64,000 nt of DNA from Telopea speciosissima. Taxonomy: Eukaryota; Streptophyta; Magnoliopsida; Proteales; Proteaceae. The stretch lies in contig NC_057919.1 in NCBI RefSeq assembly GCF_018873765.1, positions 68,380,984-68,444,983 on the forward strand. Direction: 5' to 3'. How positions within the stretch are numbered: position 1 is the first letter of the stretch; each line of letters begins with the position of its first letter. Positions 29,915 through 40,891 of this stretch are shown here, one piece after another. The notes under the pieces are model-generated. The model saw only the letters and a program-made list of their open reading frames with translations. It had not been told where the DNA came from and made no database searches. A program made the translations under genes and the position numbers.

Positions 29915-31266
29915 ATTTTAGGGATTCTAGCCTTCAAGGTTTTTGGTACTTAATTCAATGGATTGTGAAAATTGATTTTGGGATTTAATTCAATGGCTTA
30001 TGAAAGTTGTGGTTTTCAAGTTGTTTATGATCAAAATAAATATAAAAAAGATCAAGTTTCCGTCTACTCATAGAAGATGGGATCTCATTCACCCAAGCAA
30101 AGGAGATTGCAAAAATCTTTTTGAACGAACTATATCATTAAGAAGGATTTGTGAAATTTAAGATGGTGGGGTTAACCATCCTTTAGGGCAAACGAGGGGG
30201 TGTTTAGGGAAAACCCGCGTTAGTGTTTTTCAAGTGGGGCAATGTGGTAAACATTGTTTGTGAACAGGAAAAGAATTTTCTATGGGACATTGAAATACAC
30301 CAATTGGGATTGTAGTCTTTGCACTTGCCTACTCTTGTGTAGGCAAGTGTTGAACCAAGATAAGATGTTCCTGTACTGTAGCCTGTAATTAATCACATGT
30401 TATTCTTTCTATGTTCTTGGGTGAGGAGGGGGGGGGTGGTTCTTGATTAACAATCTGTGTTCAAAAGTAGTAGTACATCATAAAAAAGTAAAAAACCAAC
30501 TTACCATGTTGCACTGTCTTCATACAGTAAATTTTGTACCTCGTGTAGAATTTAATTGAAATCTTGAAGCTGAGAACACAAAATACATTCTTACCAAATA
30601 ATGAGAACATTGCCTAGAAGCATGTCCAACTAAAATAAATTCTCGATTTAAATTTCTTAAATTCATTTTTAACATTATTGTTAAAAATCGTTTAACAATG
30701 ATGCTAAACAAGGATGTGAGAAATCTAACTCAAGAATATATTTTTGTTGGATCATGAATCAAGACAATATTATCATTCTCAAGTAAAAATACATTCTATT
30801 TTCTAAAAGAGAATGGAAACGCATTACAAACATAACCTAAGTTTTCTTCCAACACCCCAAGATGAATATATCTCAAAATTTTCCATCGGAACGGAAGCAA
30901 TCCCATTAGGGTTTCAAATGATTAACGCAGTCAATGAATGGGTCTTAAAAAAAACTCAGAATCGAATCAAAGAATATGCCTACGACTTTGATGTTTTATC
31001 CAAAAACAAAAAAAAAAAGGCGCCATCGAATCATCAGGAACTGTGACTCCCGCTTCATAATCCTATTAGCCCATTCTTGAAACCTTGGTTCCATGAGATT
31101 GTTTAGGAAGCAATACTAGAAAACAAAGACACCTTATAAAACCAAACAAAGCCCCAACCAGACCATCCGCCCCAAAAAGAAAAAAAAAACAAACACTGAA
31201 GAAATTCGAGATTCATCAAATCCATCAAGGGGGGAGGGGGACGGAAAAGGAGAAGGAAAAAAGGGA
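29915..31266. other. intergenic DNA and probable snoRNA transcript downstream region
   Basis: No gene recognised. A G run lies near 30428-30437. The ORF at 30813-31046 is on the strand opposite the U15 snoRNA and in AT-rich DNA, with no recognisable family. The minus strand below 31266 may still be part of the U15 precursor. I looked there for further box C/D RNAs and found no convincing pair of C and D boxes closed by a stem. Confidence 0.45.
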
Positions 31267-31352
31267 TCTCTCTCAGACAAATGCCTCATTCACATCACGG
31301 TTTTGAATGGATGTTATCAGACTCGTCATCAATTATTGACATCACTGAGAAA
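31267..31352 (-). ncRNA. U15: box C/D small nucleolar RNA U15
   Basis: An 86-nt RNA on the minus strand, too short for ORF calling. In order it has a 5' stem UUUCUC, box C AGUGAUGU (31346-31339), D' box CUGA, C' box CGUGAUGU, D box CUGA (31276-31273) and 3' stem GAGAGA. The two stems pair over six base pairs with one G-U. The guide before D (AUGAGGCAUUUG) pairs with CAAAUGCCUCGU of 25S rRNA. The guide before D' (GAUGACGAG) pairs with CUCGUCAUC, seven bases further on. By the D+5 rule these direct 2'-O-methylation of the last A of CAAA and of the G in CCUCGUC, the positions equivalent to yeast 25S Am2281 and Gm2288. U15 is the known guide for this segment in plants and animals. The rRNA sequence is from memory. 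Confidence 0.85.
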
Positions 31353-31557
31353 CCCCATTTCGTTTTTAGAGAAGATCAGAAAAAAGATTAGAAACTAACC
31401 AAAACCTTACAATAACAAAACTCAAACAGTAGCAAGAAAATAAGAAATGGATCGATAAGAATTGCATTAAACACACAAAGAAACAAATGCCTAACGGAGA
31501 AAGCGATCAGCCTATTATAAACTCTTTGTAATCCAGAATTGGAGTCGTCCCTGGCTA

Positions 31558-31590
31558 ATTTATAGAGTTAGAGATCGAAATTTAGGGTTT
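31558..31590 (-). promoter_or_regulatory. telo-box and TATA box upstream of U15
   Basis: On the minus strand AAACCCTAA (31590-31582), a perfect telo-box, is followed 17 bases later by TATAAAT (31564-31558), about 205 bp upstream of the U15 5' end. Telo-boxes with nearby TATA are characteristic of plant promoters for snoRNA clusters and ribosomal-protein or translation genes. The order and orientation fit Pol II transcription of a U15 precursor. Whether U15 lies in a host-gene intron is open; I found no coding exon downstream. Confidence 0.6.
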
Positions 31591-32210
31591 CTCATACGTT
31601 AAAATTACAAATATCTCCTTACCCTTTCAACTACTGCCGTTTCTTTGGGACGGCGATGGCTGAACCGGAAAAGCAACGGCACTTGGGCAATGGACCAATA
31701 TAAGGGTGACATTCAGTCTGTTAGGGCCAGTTTTAGTTCGGTTTCATTCGTTTCGGTGTGAGAATGGGTGAATCCAAGACCAATCCAACAAGGTTTCATC
31801 GTTTTGGTTCCAGTCCGGTTTGAGTTTGGTTTGACATGTACATGTATCAGTTTCTCATCGGGTTATATCGGTTTGGGTTTGTTTTGATCCGATTTTAAAT
31901 AAATCATAGGAGTGTGAATTGGTCAGTCCGAATAGGTTCGGTTAGGCTTAATTGGTCCCCCCTACTTTGGGATCTCGCACCGTAACTGGCTCGATTAAGT
32001 AATCTATCTTCATAGGCTAAGCATGTTCTTATTTATGAGCGGTCAGTCGAATGCTATTCTATAATCGAACTTATACTAATTAAAGTAACCTATAAAACAG
32101 GCTCATACTAAATAGGCTATAACCTGGCTATGCAAATTTGATCCATATAGTTCCTAATGAAATTCAATTCTTTGGGATGAAAACAAGAAAGAGAGAATGT
32201 TCCTCTCCGA

Positions 32211-32520
32211 TTAATGGCGAAATAAGTAAATCTCAAATTTATTTGGATCTACAGAACACACAGCAGCACTACTAATAGTACCATAAAAGAGTAGTCTATC
32301 TTGAGTGCTGAGCCTCTCTCTAATAGCAAGCCAAAGAATCCATTTTGTTCGAAGAGTGGATTGGGCTTTCCAAACCCATTGCCAACGGACGGTGTTAAGA
32401 TCAGAAAGACTCCCTTGAGCCTCGATCTCATACGCTGATTTGGTATCGAAAACCCCGCAGTTAGAGTGCACCCAAAACCAAGTATCCTGAGCCGACCTAT
32501 ACCGTTGGATTGGGGGACTT
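32211..32520 (-). mobile_element. L1-type LINE fragment, zf-RVT zinc-binding region
   Basis: On the minus strand the translation reads a zf-RVT-like segment: GVFDTKSAYEIEAQ, then VRWQWVWKAQSTLRTKWILW, then RERLSTQDRLLFYG and a Cys. This is the domain that follows reverse transcriptase in plant L1 LINEs. The rest of the element is absent or unreadable on both sides. Confidence 0.65.
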
Positions 32521-32929
32521 CAATCTCATTTGACATGCATATGATGATATTTTGAACAATATAAATGACATTGATTTTGTATTCCATTCATTTTTTGGCC
32601 CATCAACTTCATAGTTTGATAATATTCAATTATCAATTCTTTGTTTTTACTCGGGCCATAATTCTTTATAAACAGCCTACATAATGTGAGATGATAAGTT
32701 AAGAAAAGGTATATTTGGGAAATTTATGGAGTAATTGGGATAAAACAAATAGTCCATAAATACACTTAAATTTATCGGTCCTTAAACGTGTCAGGCTCGG
32801 TCAGGTACCTATCAGTCCATCTCCTTGCACCATAAACGACATGTTTAGCTAACATTTCATACTAGTTTCAGGCTTTAACTGATCGAGACAGATCGGTCCT
32901 ACCAGTGCGGGCTAAGAATTGACACCGCT

Positions 32930-33083
32930 AGTTACGGTGTCTTATCAATTTCGATCTGGTCTTGTTTGGGTTCAATTTCGCAAAACCCTCAATACAAAGT
33001 CGATCCAATAAGCTTCATTTCGATATCAGGTCGGGATGGTTCGGTCCAGTTTCACTGGTTCAGACTAGGCTTTGACACCCCTA
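32930..33083. repeat. terminal part of a TAGGGGTGTCAA-type hAT-like repeat
   Basis: This ends TTTGACACCCCTA at 33083, the reverse complement of a TAGGGGTGTCAA terminus. It shares CGGTGTCTTATC, CAAAACCC, GATCCAATAA and CAGTTTCACTGGTTC with 33700-33807. A left end may lie near 31905, in which case the L1 fragment sits within it, but this is uncertain. Confidence 0.4.
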
Positions 33084-33439
33084 GGCCAATAATTAAGTGA
33101 GGACGAAAGAGAGGCCCCATCACAACCTGTGATCATTTGGGAAGTTTTGATTCAATGGACTTGGGGATCTTGCCACAAGAGTGAGGCTTTATTAAATTTT
33201 TACTATTTTATTAACTAGAAGAAGAACTTTACCAAAAAAACACTAGAAGAAGAAAGCAAAGGCAAAAAATGAAAATAAACACGAATAATGGAGGGTTCAA
33301 AAGACAGTAGGAGAATTGTCTGGATGTAACCGATTCTGATTCAATTCGGATTAAAATCTGCTAATTGAACAAATTCAATTCTGATTCTTGAAACCATGGG
33401 TCTATCCTTTTCCTGTTTTCCAAATGGAAAAGAGCGCTC

Positions 33440-33807
33440 AAAGGGTTTCAGTGTCAATCGGTTGGTTTGGTCCGGTTTCAGTAGTGAGTCCAAAACATGA
33501 TCCAATAAAGGTGCATCAGTTTCGATTTAATTCCGGTTTTGTATTGGTATACTATCGCAGTTGGTTTTGGTTTGCCGTGTAAATATATTCATAAGTATGG
33601 GGGGAAAATTGTATTTTTAATGAATTTCGGACTGGTATCAGTTTCTTACCGAGTTATATCGGTTTCAATCTGATTTTTTAAGTTCAGTTCGGTGTCTTAT
33701 CGATTACAGTGTCACAAAACCCCAATCCGAAATATGATCCGATAAACTTATATCGGTTTCAGTCAGTTTGGCTCGGGTTCATCAGTTCGAGCTAGGTAAC
33801 ACCCCTA
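33440..33807. repeat. TAGGGGTGTCAA-type hAT-like repeat, second copy
   Basis: It begins near GTGTCAATCGGTTGG and ends AACACCCCTA (33807), with many repeats of the word CGGTTTCAG between. Its right 110 bp are homologous to 32930-33083. The target duplication is not readable. It has no coding capacity; the open frame here is a product of the repeat words. Confidence 0.45.
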
Positions 33808-33971
33808 GGGTACAACATCCACCATGACTAATGTTGTGTTTGGTATGCATTCTAGGTTGATTTCGCATTCTTGGGTGACAAAAACACCTATTTTTATCAT
33901 TTGAGAATGTGGCATCGACTTAGAACGCATTCCATGAATACATACCAAACACTACCTAAGACTTTACTAAG

Positions 33972-34647
33972 TAGGGATGTAAACGGATCGGATTCGGCTC
34001 GAATAGTGCTATATCCGCATCCGATTAGCTTTCGAACGGATTCGAATAGTGTTAAACGGACACGGACACGAATACGGATCGGGTATTTTATCCGTTTACA
34101 TGTAAATATAGCTTTTCGGATAGCTATAGCCTATCCGTATCCGCATTTGTTTAGCTTTCGAACGGGTTCGAATAGTGCTAAATGGATACGAAAACGGATT
34201 TTGGCTATTCATTTACATCTAGGGATGTAAACGGATCGGATTCGGATCGGATACGGATCGGATGTGATTGGAGCCGGATATTCCCTGGTCGAATACGGAT
34301 ACCTCTAAACGGATTCGGATGCGGATCGGATTCGGATTTTCGACCATCCGTTTACATCTCTGCCTTGTGTAACCCGGACCTTCCTCCCCCTAGCGGATAC
34401 AATTCACTCTCAATCCATATCTCTTAGATCATGATTCTCTTTTCATCATATTCTAGAACTTACTTAATCTTCAAAAACCCTTGAAATCATTATTTACTTA
34501 ATTTTTTATTATTAAGTATTCGGATTTTGTTTCGGACGGATTTTAATCGGAGTATTCGGATTATTTTCCGGATATCTCTAAACGAATACGGATGCGAATT
34601 CGGATTCGGATTTCGGTTATCCATTTACATCCCTAATTACATCCCTA
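33972..34647. mobile_element. older hAT-like MITE, split by a nested relative
   Basis: It begins TAGGGATGTAAACGGATCGG at 33972. Its right terminus TTTACATC...CCTA is cut in two by the element at 34220-34635, and the last four bases resume at 34644-34647. Without the insertion it is about 252 bp. The subterminal words are CGGATTCG and TTCGAATAGTG. Its outer 8-bp flanks do not match, consistent with greater age. Confidence 0.7.
34220..34635 (+). mobile_element. hAT-like MITE, TAGGGATGTAAA family, copy 2 (nested)
   Basis: A 416-bp element runs from TAGGGATGTAAACGGATCGG to TTTACATCCCTA. The 8-bp target duplication is TTTACATC (34212-34219) and ATTACATC (34636-34643), taken from the terminus of the older element it entered. 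The termini resemble the TAGGGATGAAA ends of maize Ac. It is homologous along its length to 29412-29839 and, inverted, to 51736-52160. No transposase. Confidence 0.85.
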
Positions 34648-36027
34648 GCTGGCATCTTGAATCTTATTCAAGTGGTCAATTCGGCCCAATTCAATCTAGA
34701 TGGGCTGGGCCCGATTATTTCTAAGCATTCCACCCACCATTTTTTAAATTAAAAAAAAAAATAACACTAAATACTAACAAACAAAAATCTCACAACATCA
34801 ATCCTTGCTTTCACAGCCCAGCCCATTTATGGGCTTGAGGATCCCTTGCAACGTGTTGTTCTCTCCCTTTTATGATGCTGTGGTTTGAGCTATTGATATT
34901 TTTCTACTAACATTTATTACTTTGCTTTTCACTATCTACCCCACCATAAATCTCTCTTCTTTTCCTTTAATTTTATGCTGGATTAGGTGAGGGCGTACTG
35001 GGTTGCCTGGGTTGTAAGAGGGCTACTGCTACGTTTTTCTAGTCTCCCTTTATCTCAGCTCCTTTTATTTGGGTTGGCTTGCATCAAGTGGCCATTCTTC
35101 TGTCTTCTTGCTGGTTTGATTGGTGCTACTCACCTTTCTTGCCTCTTTTCTTTCCGTTCTGTTGCTTCTGGGCTTGATTCAGCTCGCTGGATCTTGTTGC
35201 TTTTGTCTGGTAGTGTCTCTAATTATGTCATTCCTTAGCTTACTCCTTCTGGTTTGATTCCCTACGTGGAGTCTTGCCTAATGTTGGTTATTTGGTTTGA
35301 TTTTGCTTAGTTGCTTTTCCATCTGTGCCCTCTTCTTTTACCTTTTCTCAGGTACTTTCATCCTTATGGCATCACGAGGTTCCCCCCGAAGAGCTTTTGG
35401 TTCGGCCTTCAGAAGACCATATCGCAGGACTAATATTGATTATGGCTGGTCTGAGAACCCTTCTACATTGTCGATTACATCGGCTGTGGGGTCTGATGAT
35501 GCCGTCTCCATCCCTCCTGAGATGCTTGCAACCGGACTCAATGGCAGAAATCTGAGTTGCTTTTATAATTAGGATCATCCGGTTTTATTCGGGTTTACTG
35601 TTGGATTCCCCAAACCAACCAAGGAGATCTTTTGGAATCATTTTTCTGGTATTTGGGAGCCTTTAGGGGTTCTCTCTCTTACATGGATTGCTGAAGGGAT
35701 GTTCATTGTCGAAACCTGTTCCATGGCTGCTCGTGACAATCTCCTCAATGTGTGCCCCTAGTGGTGTGGTAGAGCGCTTATCAACCTTGTTACCCACGCT
35801 CTGGACGACGTTCTCTTTGCCTCTGAGAGGGAAGCTGTCCCTGTTTGGGTCCAAGTGAGCCCAGTCCCTCTTTATGCTTTCTCCTATGAAACAATCAAAC
35901 AAGCAGTCTCTTGTGTTGGTAAAGTCTTGAAGCTGTATATGCAGCATGATTTGGGATTACCCTTGACCGTGGCTAGGGTAAAGCGAGGGTAAAGGTCCAA
36001 ATAAAGTGGAGAAGGCCTATTAGCGTA

Positions 36028-36285
36028 TGTAACGGATCAGAAAATGGATAACCACAATTCAAATTTAAATTCAATTTTGAATAAGTCAGTCCACCGTGGG
36101 AGGACTCCTACATTGGTGGAAGTATCCAACTGTGAAGCAAATGAGTTTGATAACATCTCAAACTCCTTCAATGTACAACGAATGTAAAATTCAAATTATT
36201 TTTACGTTACAAATACTTTATAAATACGACTTCCTATCTTGAAGATAAGATAAGGAAGAGTTTCTGATCAAACACAGTTCTATCT
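36028..36285 (+). repeat. copia 5' LTR
   Basis: The 258-bp left LTR. It holds a TATA-like TTTATAAATACG (about 36219-36230) and ends just before the primer-binding site. It differs from the right LTR by about four substitutions, at or near 36034, 36090, 36155 and 36203. Confidence 0.95.
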
Positions 36286-36322
36286 TGGTATCATCCGCCG
36301 TTGACTCACGTCACCGATCATC

Positions 36323-39300
36323 ATGGTTCACTCCGATGACTCAACCACCATTGCTTCCGGCAACGCCTCATTGTCCCTAGTCTCTCCCACCAATATTGTT
36401 TCTCTTCTCCCTATCAAACTTAACAGTACTAACTACTTGCTGTGGAAGTCTCAGTTTCTGCCATTACTCCACGCACATGATCTTTACGGCTTCGTTGATG
36501 GCAGCAACGTTAGCCCTCCACCAACTCTTTCTTCTTCTCCAACCTCTGCCACCGCTGTTCCCACTCCAAACCCTGCGTATACTCTCTGGCGCAGGCAAGA
36601 CCAAATTATTCTTAGCTGGATCATATCCTCTCTTACCGAAGGTGCACTTGCACAGATCGTTGGACTCTCTTCTTCACACGCTGCATGGACCACACTGGAG
36701 CACACTTCTGCGTCTCAGTCTCAAGCACGCATCATGCAACTCAAATATCAACTTCTCCAGATAAAAAAGGGAACTTCCACCATGGCCGAGTATCTTCAAC
36801 GAGTCAAGAATCTCGTTGATAACTTGGCCGTTGTTGCCCACCCGGTTGCTGAATCGGATGTTATACTTGGCATTCTCCGTGGCCTAGGACCTGATTATGA
36901 GGCGTTTGCGACTTCTGTCACCACTCGAATTGATCCGCTGCCATTGGATGATTTCATAGGCTTACTTCTAAGTCAAGAAATCCTTAAGGATCAACGCAAT
37001 TCTCATCAAGAGCTACCAACAGTGGAGGCCAATATGGCTGCCAAGACCAATACGTTAGCAAATGGCGCCTATCGTGGAAGGAATTCTTCCTCCAACAGAG
37101 GTCGTGGCCGTGGGTACCAATACAGCAATTATCGTGGTCGTGCTCCACAAAATGGCAACCAGCAACGTCCTCCATTGCTGCCAACTCCTACTACTTTATG
37201 TCAGATTTGTAACCGTACAAATCACACTGCCAGTACCTGCTTTAACAGGTTCAATCCTAATTACCAGCCTCAAGTTGCACCACCAGCCACTCAAGCCACT
37301 GGTGATGCCACTCCATCAACTCCTGCTGCGTCGTGTGACTATGCGTGGTATCCAGACTCTGGTGCCTCTCATCATATCACTTCTGACATGGCAAATATGA
37401 ACATTAGCTCACCATACACAAGCACTGATCAAGTGCGAGTTGGTAATGGGGCAGGTTTGACCAGAGAACACATTGAAAATTCAACACTTTCAACTTCTTC
37501 TAAATCTCTGTTATTAAATAGTGTTTTACATGTTCCAAGCATCACTAAAAATTTACTGTCTGTGAGTAAGTTTACTAGTGATAATAGTGTTGCTGTTGAA
37601 TTTCATCCTAAGTGTTGCTATGTGAAGGATTTACAAACGGGGAAGATCCTACTGCAAGGCACAACTGAAGCAGGTCTCTACAGACTCAATAAGGCAGATT
37701 CGCCACTCTTATCTTCAAATAATTTTCAGCCAAGTGCACACATTGGCGAAAGAGTTTCCAAATCGATATGGCATGATCGGCTTGGACACCCATCTTTAAA
37801 GTGTTTAGATTTTTTGCTGCGCTCCTCCAGTCTTCCAGTTCAGGCGTCAAAGTCCTCCTCTTCAGTATGCATTTCATGTCAAATGGGAAAATCACACAAA
37901 TTACCATTTGAGGCTAGTCACAATAATGCAAAGTTTCCATTCCATATTGTGCACTTCGACATCTGGGGCCCATCTCCTACTCCATCCGTCCAAGGTTATC
38001 GATATTATATATCCTTTTTGGACGATTATAGTAGGTTCACTTGGATTTATCCACTTGTAAGCCGTTCAGAGGCATTGCCAATTTTTCTTCAATTCAATTC
38101 TCATATTGAAAATTTGTTCAATTGCACAATCAAGACCTTCCAGTCAGATGGGGCAAAGGAATATCAAGCATTTGATTCATTCTTCAAACAAAAAGGAATA
38201 AATCATCAATACTCATGTCCTCACACTTCTGAACAAAATGGAATAGCAGAGCGCAAGCATCGCCATATTGTGGAGACAGGCTATTTTCTAATGGCAAGGG
38301 CTTCTGTACCCTTACAATTTTGGCCAGTCGCTTTTGAAACATCAGCCTATTTAATAAATCAGCTACCAACACCAGTCCTACGGAATCGGTGTCCCTTTAA
38401 AGTTTTATTTGGGTGTGACCCGGATTACAAGCTCCTTCGCACTTTTGGCTGTGCATGCTATCCCTGGCTAAGACCCTATAACAAAAACAAGCTGCAATAC
38501 CGGTCCACTCAATGTATATTCCTTGGATACAGCAGTTACCACAAAGGCTACAAGTGTTTTGACCCTACCATAGGGCGCACTTATGTTTCAAGGCATGTAA
38601 CGTTTAATGAGTGCCTATTTCCTAATGCCAACAAACCACTACCAAATCCAAACCCAAACCGAATGACAAGTCCACTCATCATCACTAGTGACAATGTCAT
38701 AACCCAGGCCCATCGTCCTTCACCAACTCCAATTCCAAATCCAAATAACCCGATTCCAGCTCTAAACGAGCCTGGTCCACAATCACTACAAAACCAACAT
38801 TCACCTAGCCCATCCAACAGTTCGTCTCAGCCTGATATTACTCAACTAGTATCACCAATTGAAGCCCAAACTGAGGCCCAACCAGTACCACAACCAAAAG
38901 CCCAGCCAACACCACAAGCCGAGGTCCAATCTCAGCCAGCCCAACGTACCATGGTTCAACCTCAACATGTGTCTCATCCCATGGTCACACGGCTTCGATC
39001 AGGTGTCACCAAACCTGTGGAAAAACTGAACCTAATGGTCACCAAACATCCTATTCCCACAGCCCTTGTATCCGCATTAGCCTGCCCAGATGATGAGCCC
39101 ACCTCTTACACTGCTGCAAGCAAAGATCCAAAGTGGAGGAATGCAATGAGTGAAGAGCTAAATGCCTTACTCAAAAATGGGACGTGGTAGTTGGTTCCAT
39201 TTAAGCCATCAATGAACCTAGTTGGGAATAAATGGGTCTACAGGGTCAAAAGAAATTCAGATGGGTCAATAAACAGGTATAAGGCACGGTTAGTTGCAAA

Positions 39301-40793
39301 AGGATTTCACCAAAGAGAAGGGATAGACTACTTTGACACCTTCAGTGCTGTTGTCAAGCCTGCGACTATTCGGACCATTTTAACTGTTGCAGTGTCCAAT
39401 GGATGGGTGTTGCGCCAATTAGACATTCAAAATGCATTTTTAAATGGTGCATTACAAGAAGAGGTGTTTATGACTCAACCATAAGGGTTTGTCGATCAGG
39501 CCTGACCCACTCACGTCTGTCATCTAAAGCGAGCCCTATGTGGTCTAAAGCAGGCTCCACGTGCGTGGTCGCATCGTTTGGGCCAATTTCTTATTCATCT
39601 TGCCTTCAAGTCATCCGCAGCTGATACAGCTCTATATGTCCGCAACAAGCAGAAGGACACTTACATACTTGCTGGTGTATGTCAATGACATAGTTGTGAC
39701 TGGCACAAGCACTGTTGTGATCCCACAGTTAATCAAGTCCCTAGGAGAAGAGTTTGCCATTAAGGACTTGGGCACCCTAAACTATTTTCTAGGGGTTGAA
39801 GTGGTGCGCACACCAGGAGGCCTACATCTCTCTCAGTCCAAATATACTTTGGATCTGCTAAAAAAAGCCCAAATGGATGGAGCAAAACCGATGCCTACTC
39901 CAACATCAACTCAGCCTCTTGTTCCAACAGCTGGGTCACCATTTGATGATGTCACACTATATAGGAGCACCGTTGGAGCACTACAGTATTTGACACTGAC
40001 AAGGCCGGATATAGCCTTTGCAGTAAACAAGGTTTGTCAATTCATGCATAGCCCAACAACTGATCATTGGGCTGCAGTGAAGCGCATACTTCGCAACCTA
40101 AAGGAAACAATTGGTCTTGGAATTCAAATTCGGCCTTCAACCACTCTCAAGTTGGTTGCATTCAGTGATGTTGACTGGGCAGGAAGTCCCCATGATCGAC
40201 GATCAACAAGTGGGTATTGTGTCTATCTTGGACACAGCTTAGTCTCATGGAGCTCCAAAAAGCAACACACAGTAGCACGTTCTTCCACAAAAGCCGAGTA
40301 TAAGGCAGTGGCAAATGCAGCAACAGAATTGATGTGGCTTCAGCAGCTGACAAGTGATCTTGGCATCGGCTCATCTCCACCAGTACTATATTGTGACAAT
40401 ATAGGGGCCACTTATTTAGCAGCCAACTCGTTATTCCATGCACGCACAAAACATATTGAAATTGATTATCATTTTGTGCGTGAACATATGGCGGCTAATA
40501 AACTCTCCATCCGATTTTTGCCCAGTAAAGATCAAATCGCAGATGCACTCACAAAGGGCCTCCCTGGTCCACGGTTTCGGTTGTTCAGGGACAAGCTCAC
40601 AGTGTGCACCCGACCGTTTCGCTTGAGGGGGAGTGTAACAGATCAGAAAATGGATAACCACAATTCAAATTTAAATTCAATTTTGAATAAGTCAGTCAAC
40701 CGTGGGAGGACTCCTACATTGGTGGAAGTATCCAACTGTGAAGCAAATGAGTTTGATAACAACTCAAACTCCTTCAATGTACAACGAATGTAA
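36323..40793 (+). pseudogene. copia gag-pol polyprotein, inactivated
   Basis: ATG 36323 opens a 955-codon frame. It holds a gag domain with an RGG-rich stretch, a CCHC zinc knuckle near residue 293 (CQICNRTNHTASTC), protease DSGA near 345, the integrase HHCC domain, and the D,D-35-E core (VHFDIWG, FQSDGAKEY, QNGIAERKH). The frame stops at TAG 39188, just as reverse transcriptase begins. Two more stops follow (TAA 39482, TGA about 39505), then a frameshift near 39675. A third open part, read to 40793, covers the RT catalytic box and RNase H (LVYCDN, HIEIDYHFVREH, ADALTKG). The RT box reads YVND where copia elements have YVDD, so a catalytic Asp is Asn. The copy cannot make a working polyprotein on its own. 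Confidence 0.93.
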
Positions 40794-40891
40794 AATTCAA
40801 ATTATTGTTACGTTACAAATACTTTATAAATACGACTTCCTATCTTGAAGATAAGATAAGGAAGAGTTTCTGATCAAACACAGTTCTATCT
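40634..40891 (+). repeat. copia 3' LTR
   Basis: The 258-bp right LTR, preceded by the polypurine tract and followed by the GCGTA target duplication. The RNase H reading frame runs on into it and stops at 40793. Confidence 0.95.

Larger units (their letters stand above)
36028..40891 (+). mobile_element. Ty1/copia retrotransposon, structurally complete
   Basis: 258-bp LTRs (36028-36285 and 40634-40891) start TGTAAC and end CTATCT, and differ at about four positions. A perfect 5-bp target duplication, GCGTA, flanks the element (36023-36027 and 40892-40896). A primer-binding site TGGTATCAT (initiator Met tRNA type) directly follows the left LTR. A polypurine tract CTTGAGGGGGAG precedes the right LTR. 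The domain order gag-protease-integrase-RT-RNase H is that of copia. Insertion was into L1 ORF1. The low LTR divergence (about 1.6%) implies a fairly recent insertion. Confidence 0.95.

Noticed and set aside
30813-31046. 77-codon ORF as a real gene upstream of U15
   Set aside because: AT-rich, no recognisable domain, ends in a Lys-rich low-complexity tail, and lies opposite the probable U15 precursor.
30890-31240. Additional box C/D snoRNAs on the minus strand (TGATGA near 31036-31045)
   Set aside because: C-like boxes occur, but no D box at a suitable distance is closed by a terminal stem.
33871-34724. ORFs of 119, 81 and 65 codons with repeated Ser-Asp-Arg-Ile type peptides
   Set aside because: They fall entirely within nested MITEs made of CGGATTCGGAT-like words, so the frames are products of the repeat.
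35030-35238. 83-codon hydrophobic ORF as a membrane protein
   Set aside because: It sits in the 5' region of the L1 element and has no conserved features; the T-rich composition explains the hydrophobicity.
40431-40661. Minus-strand ORFs across the copia element
   Set aside because: They are shadows of the gag-pol frames, which carry the recognisable domains on the plus strand.
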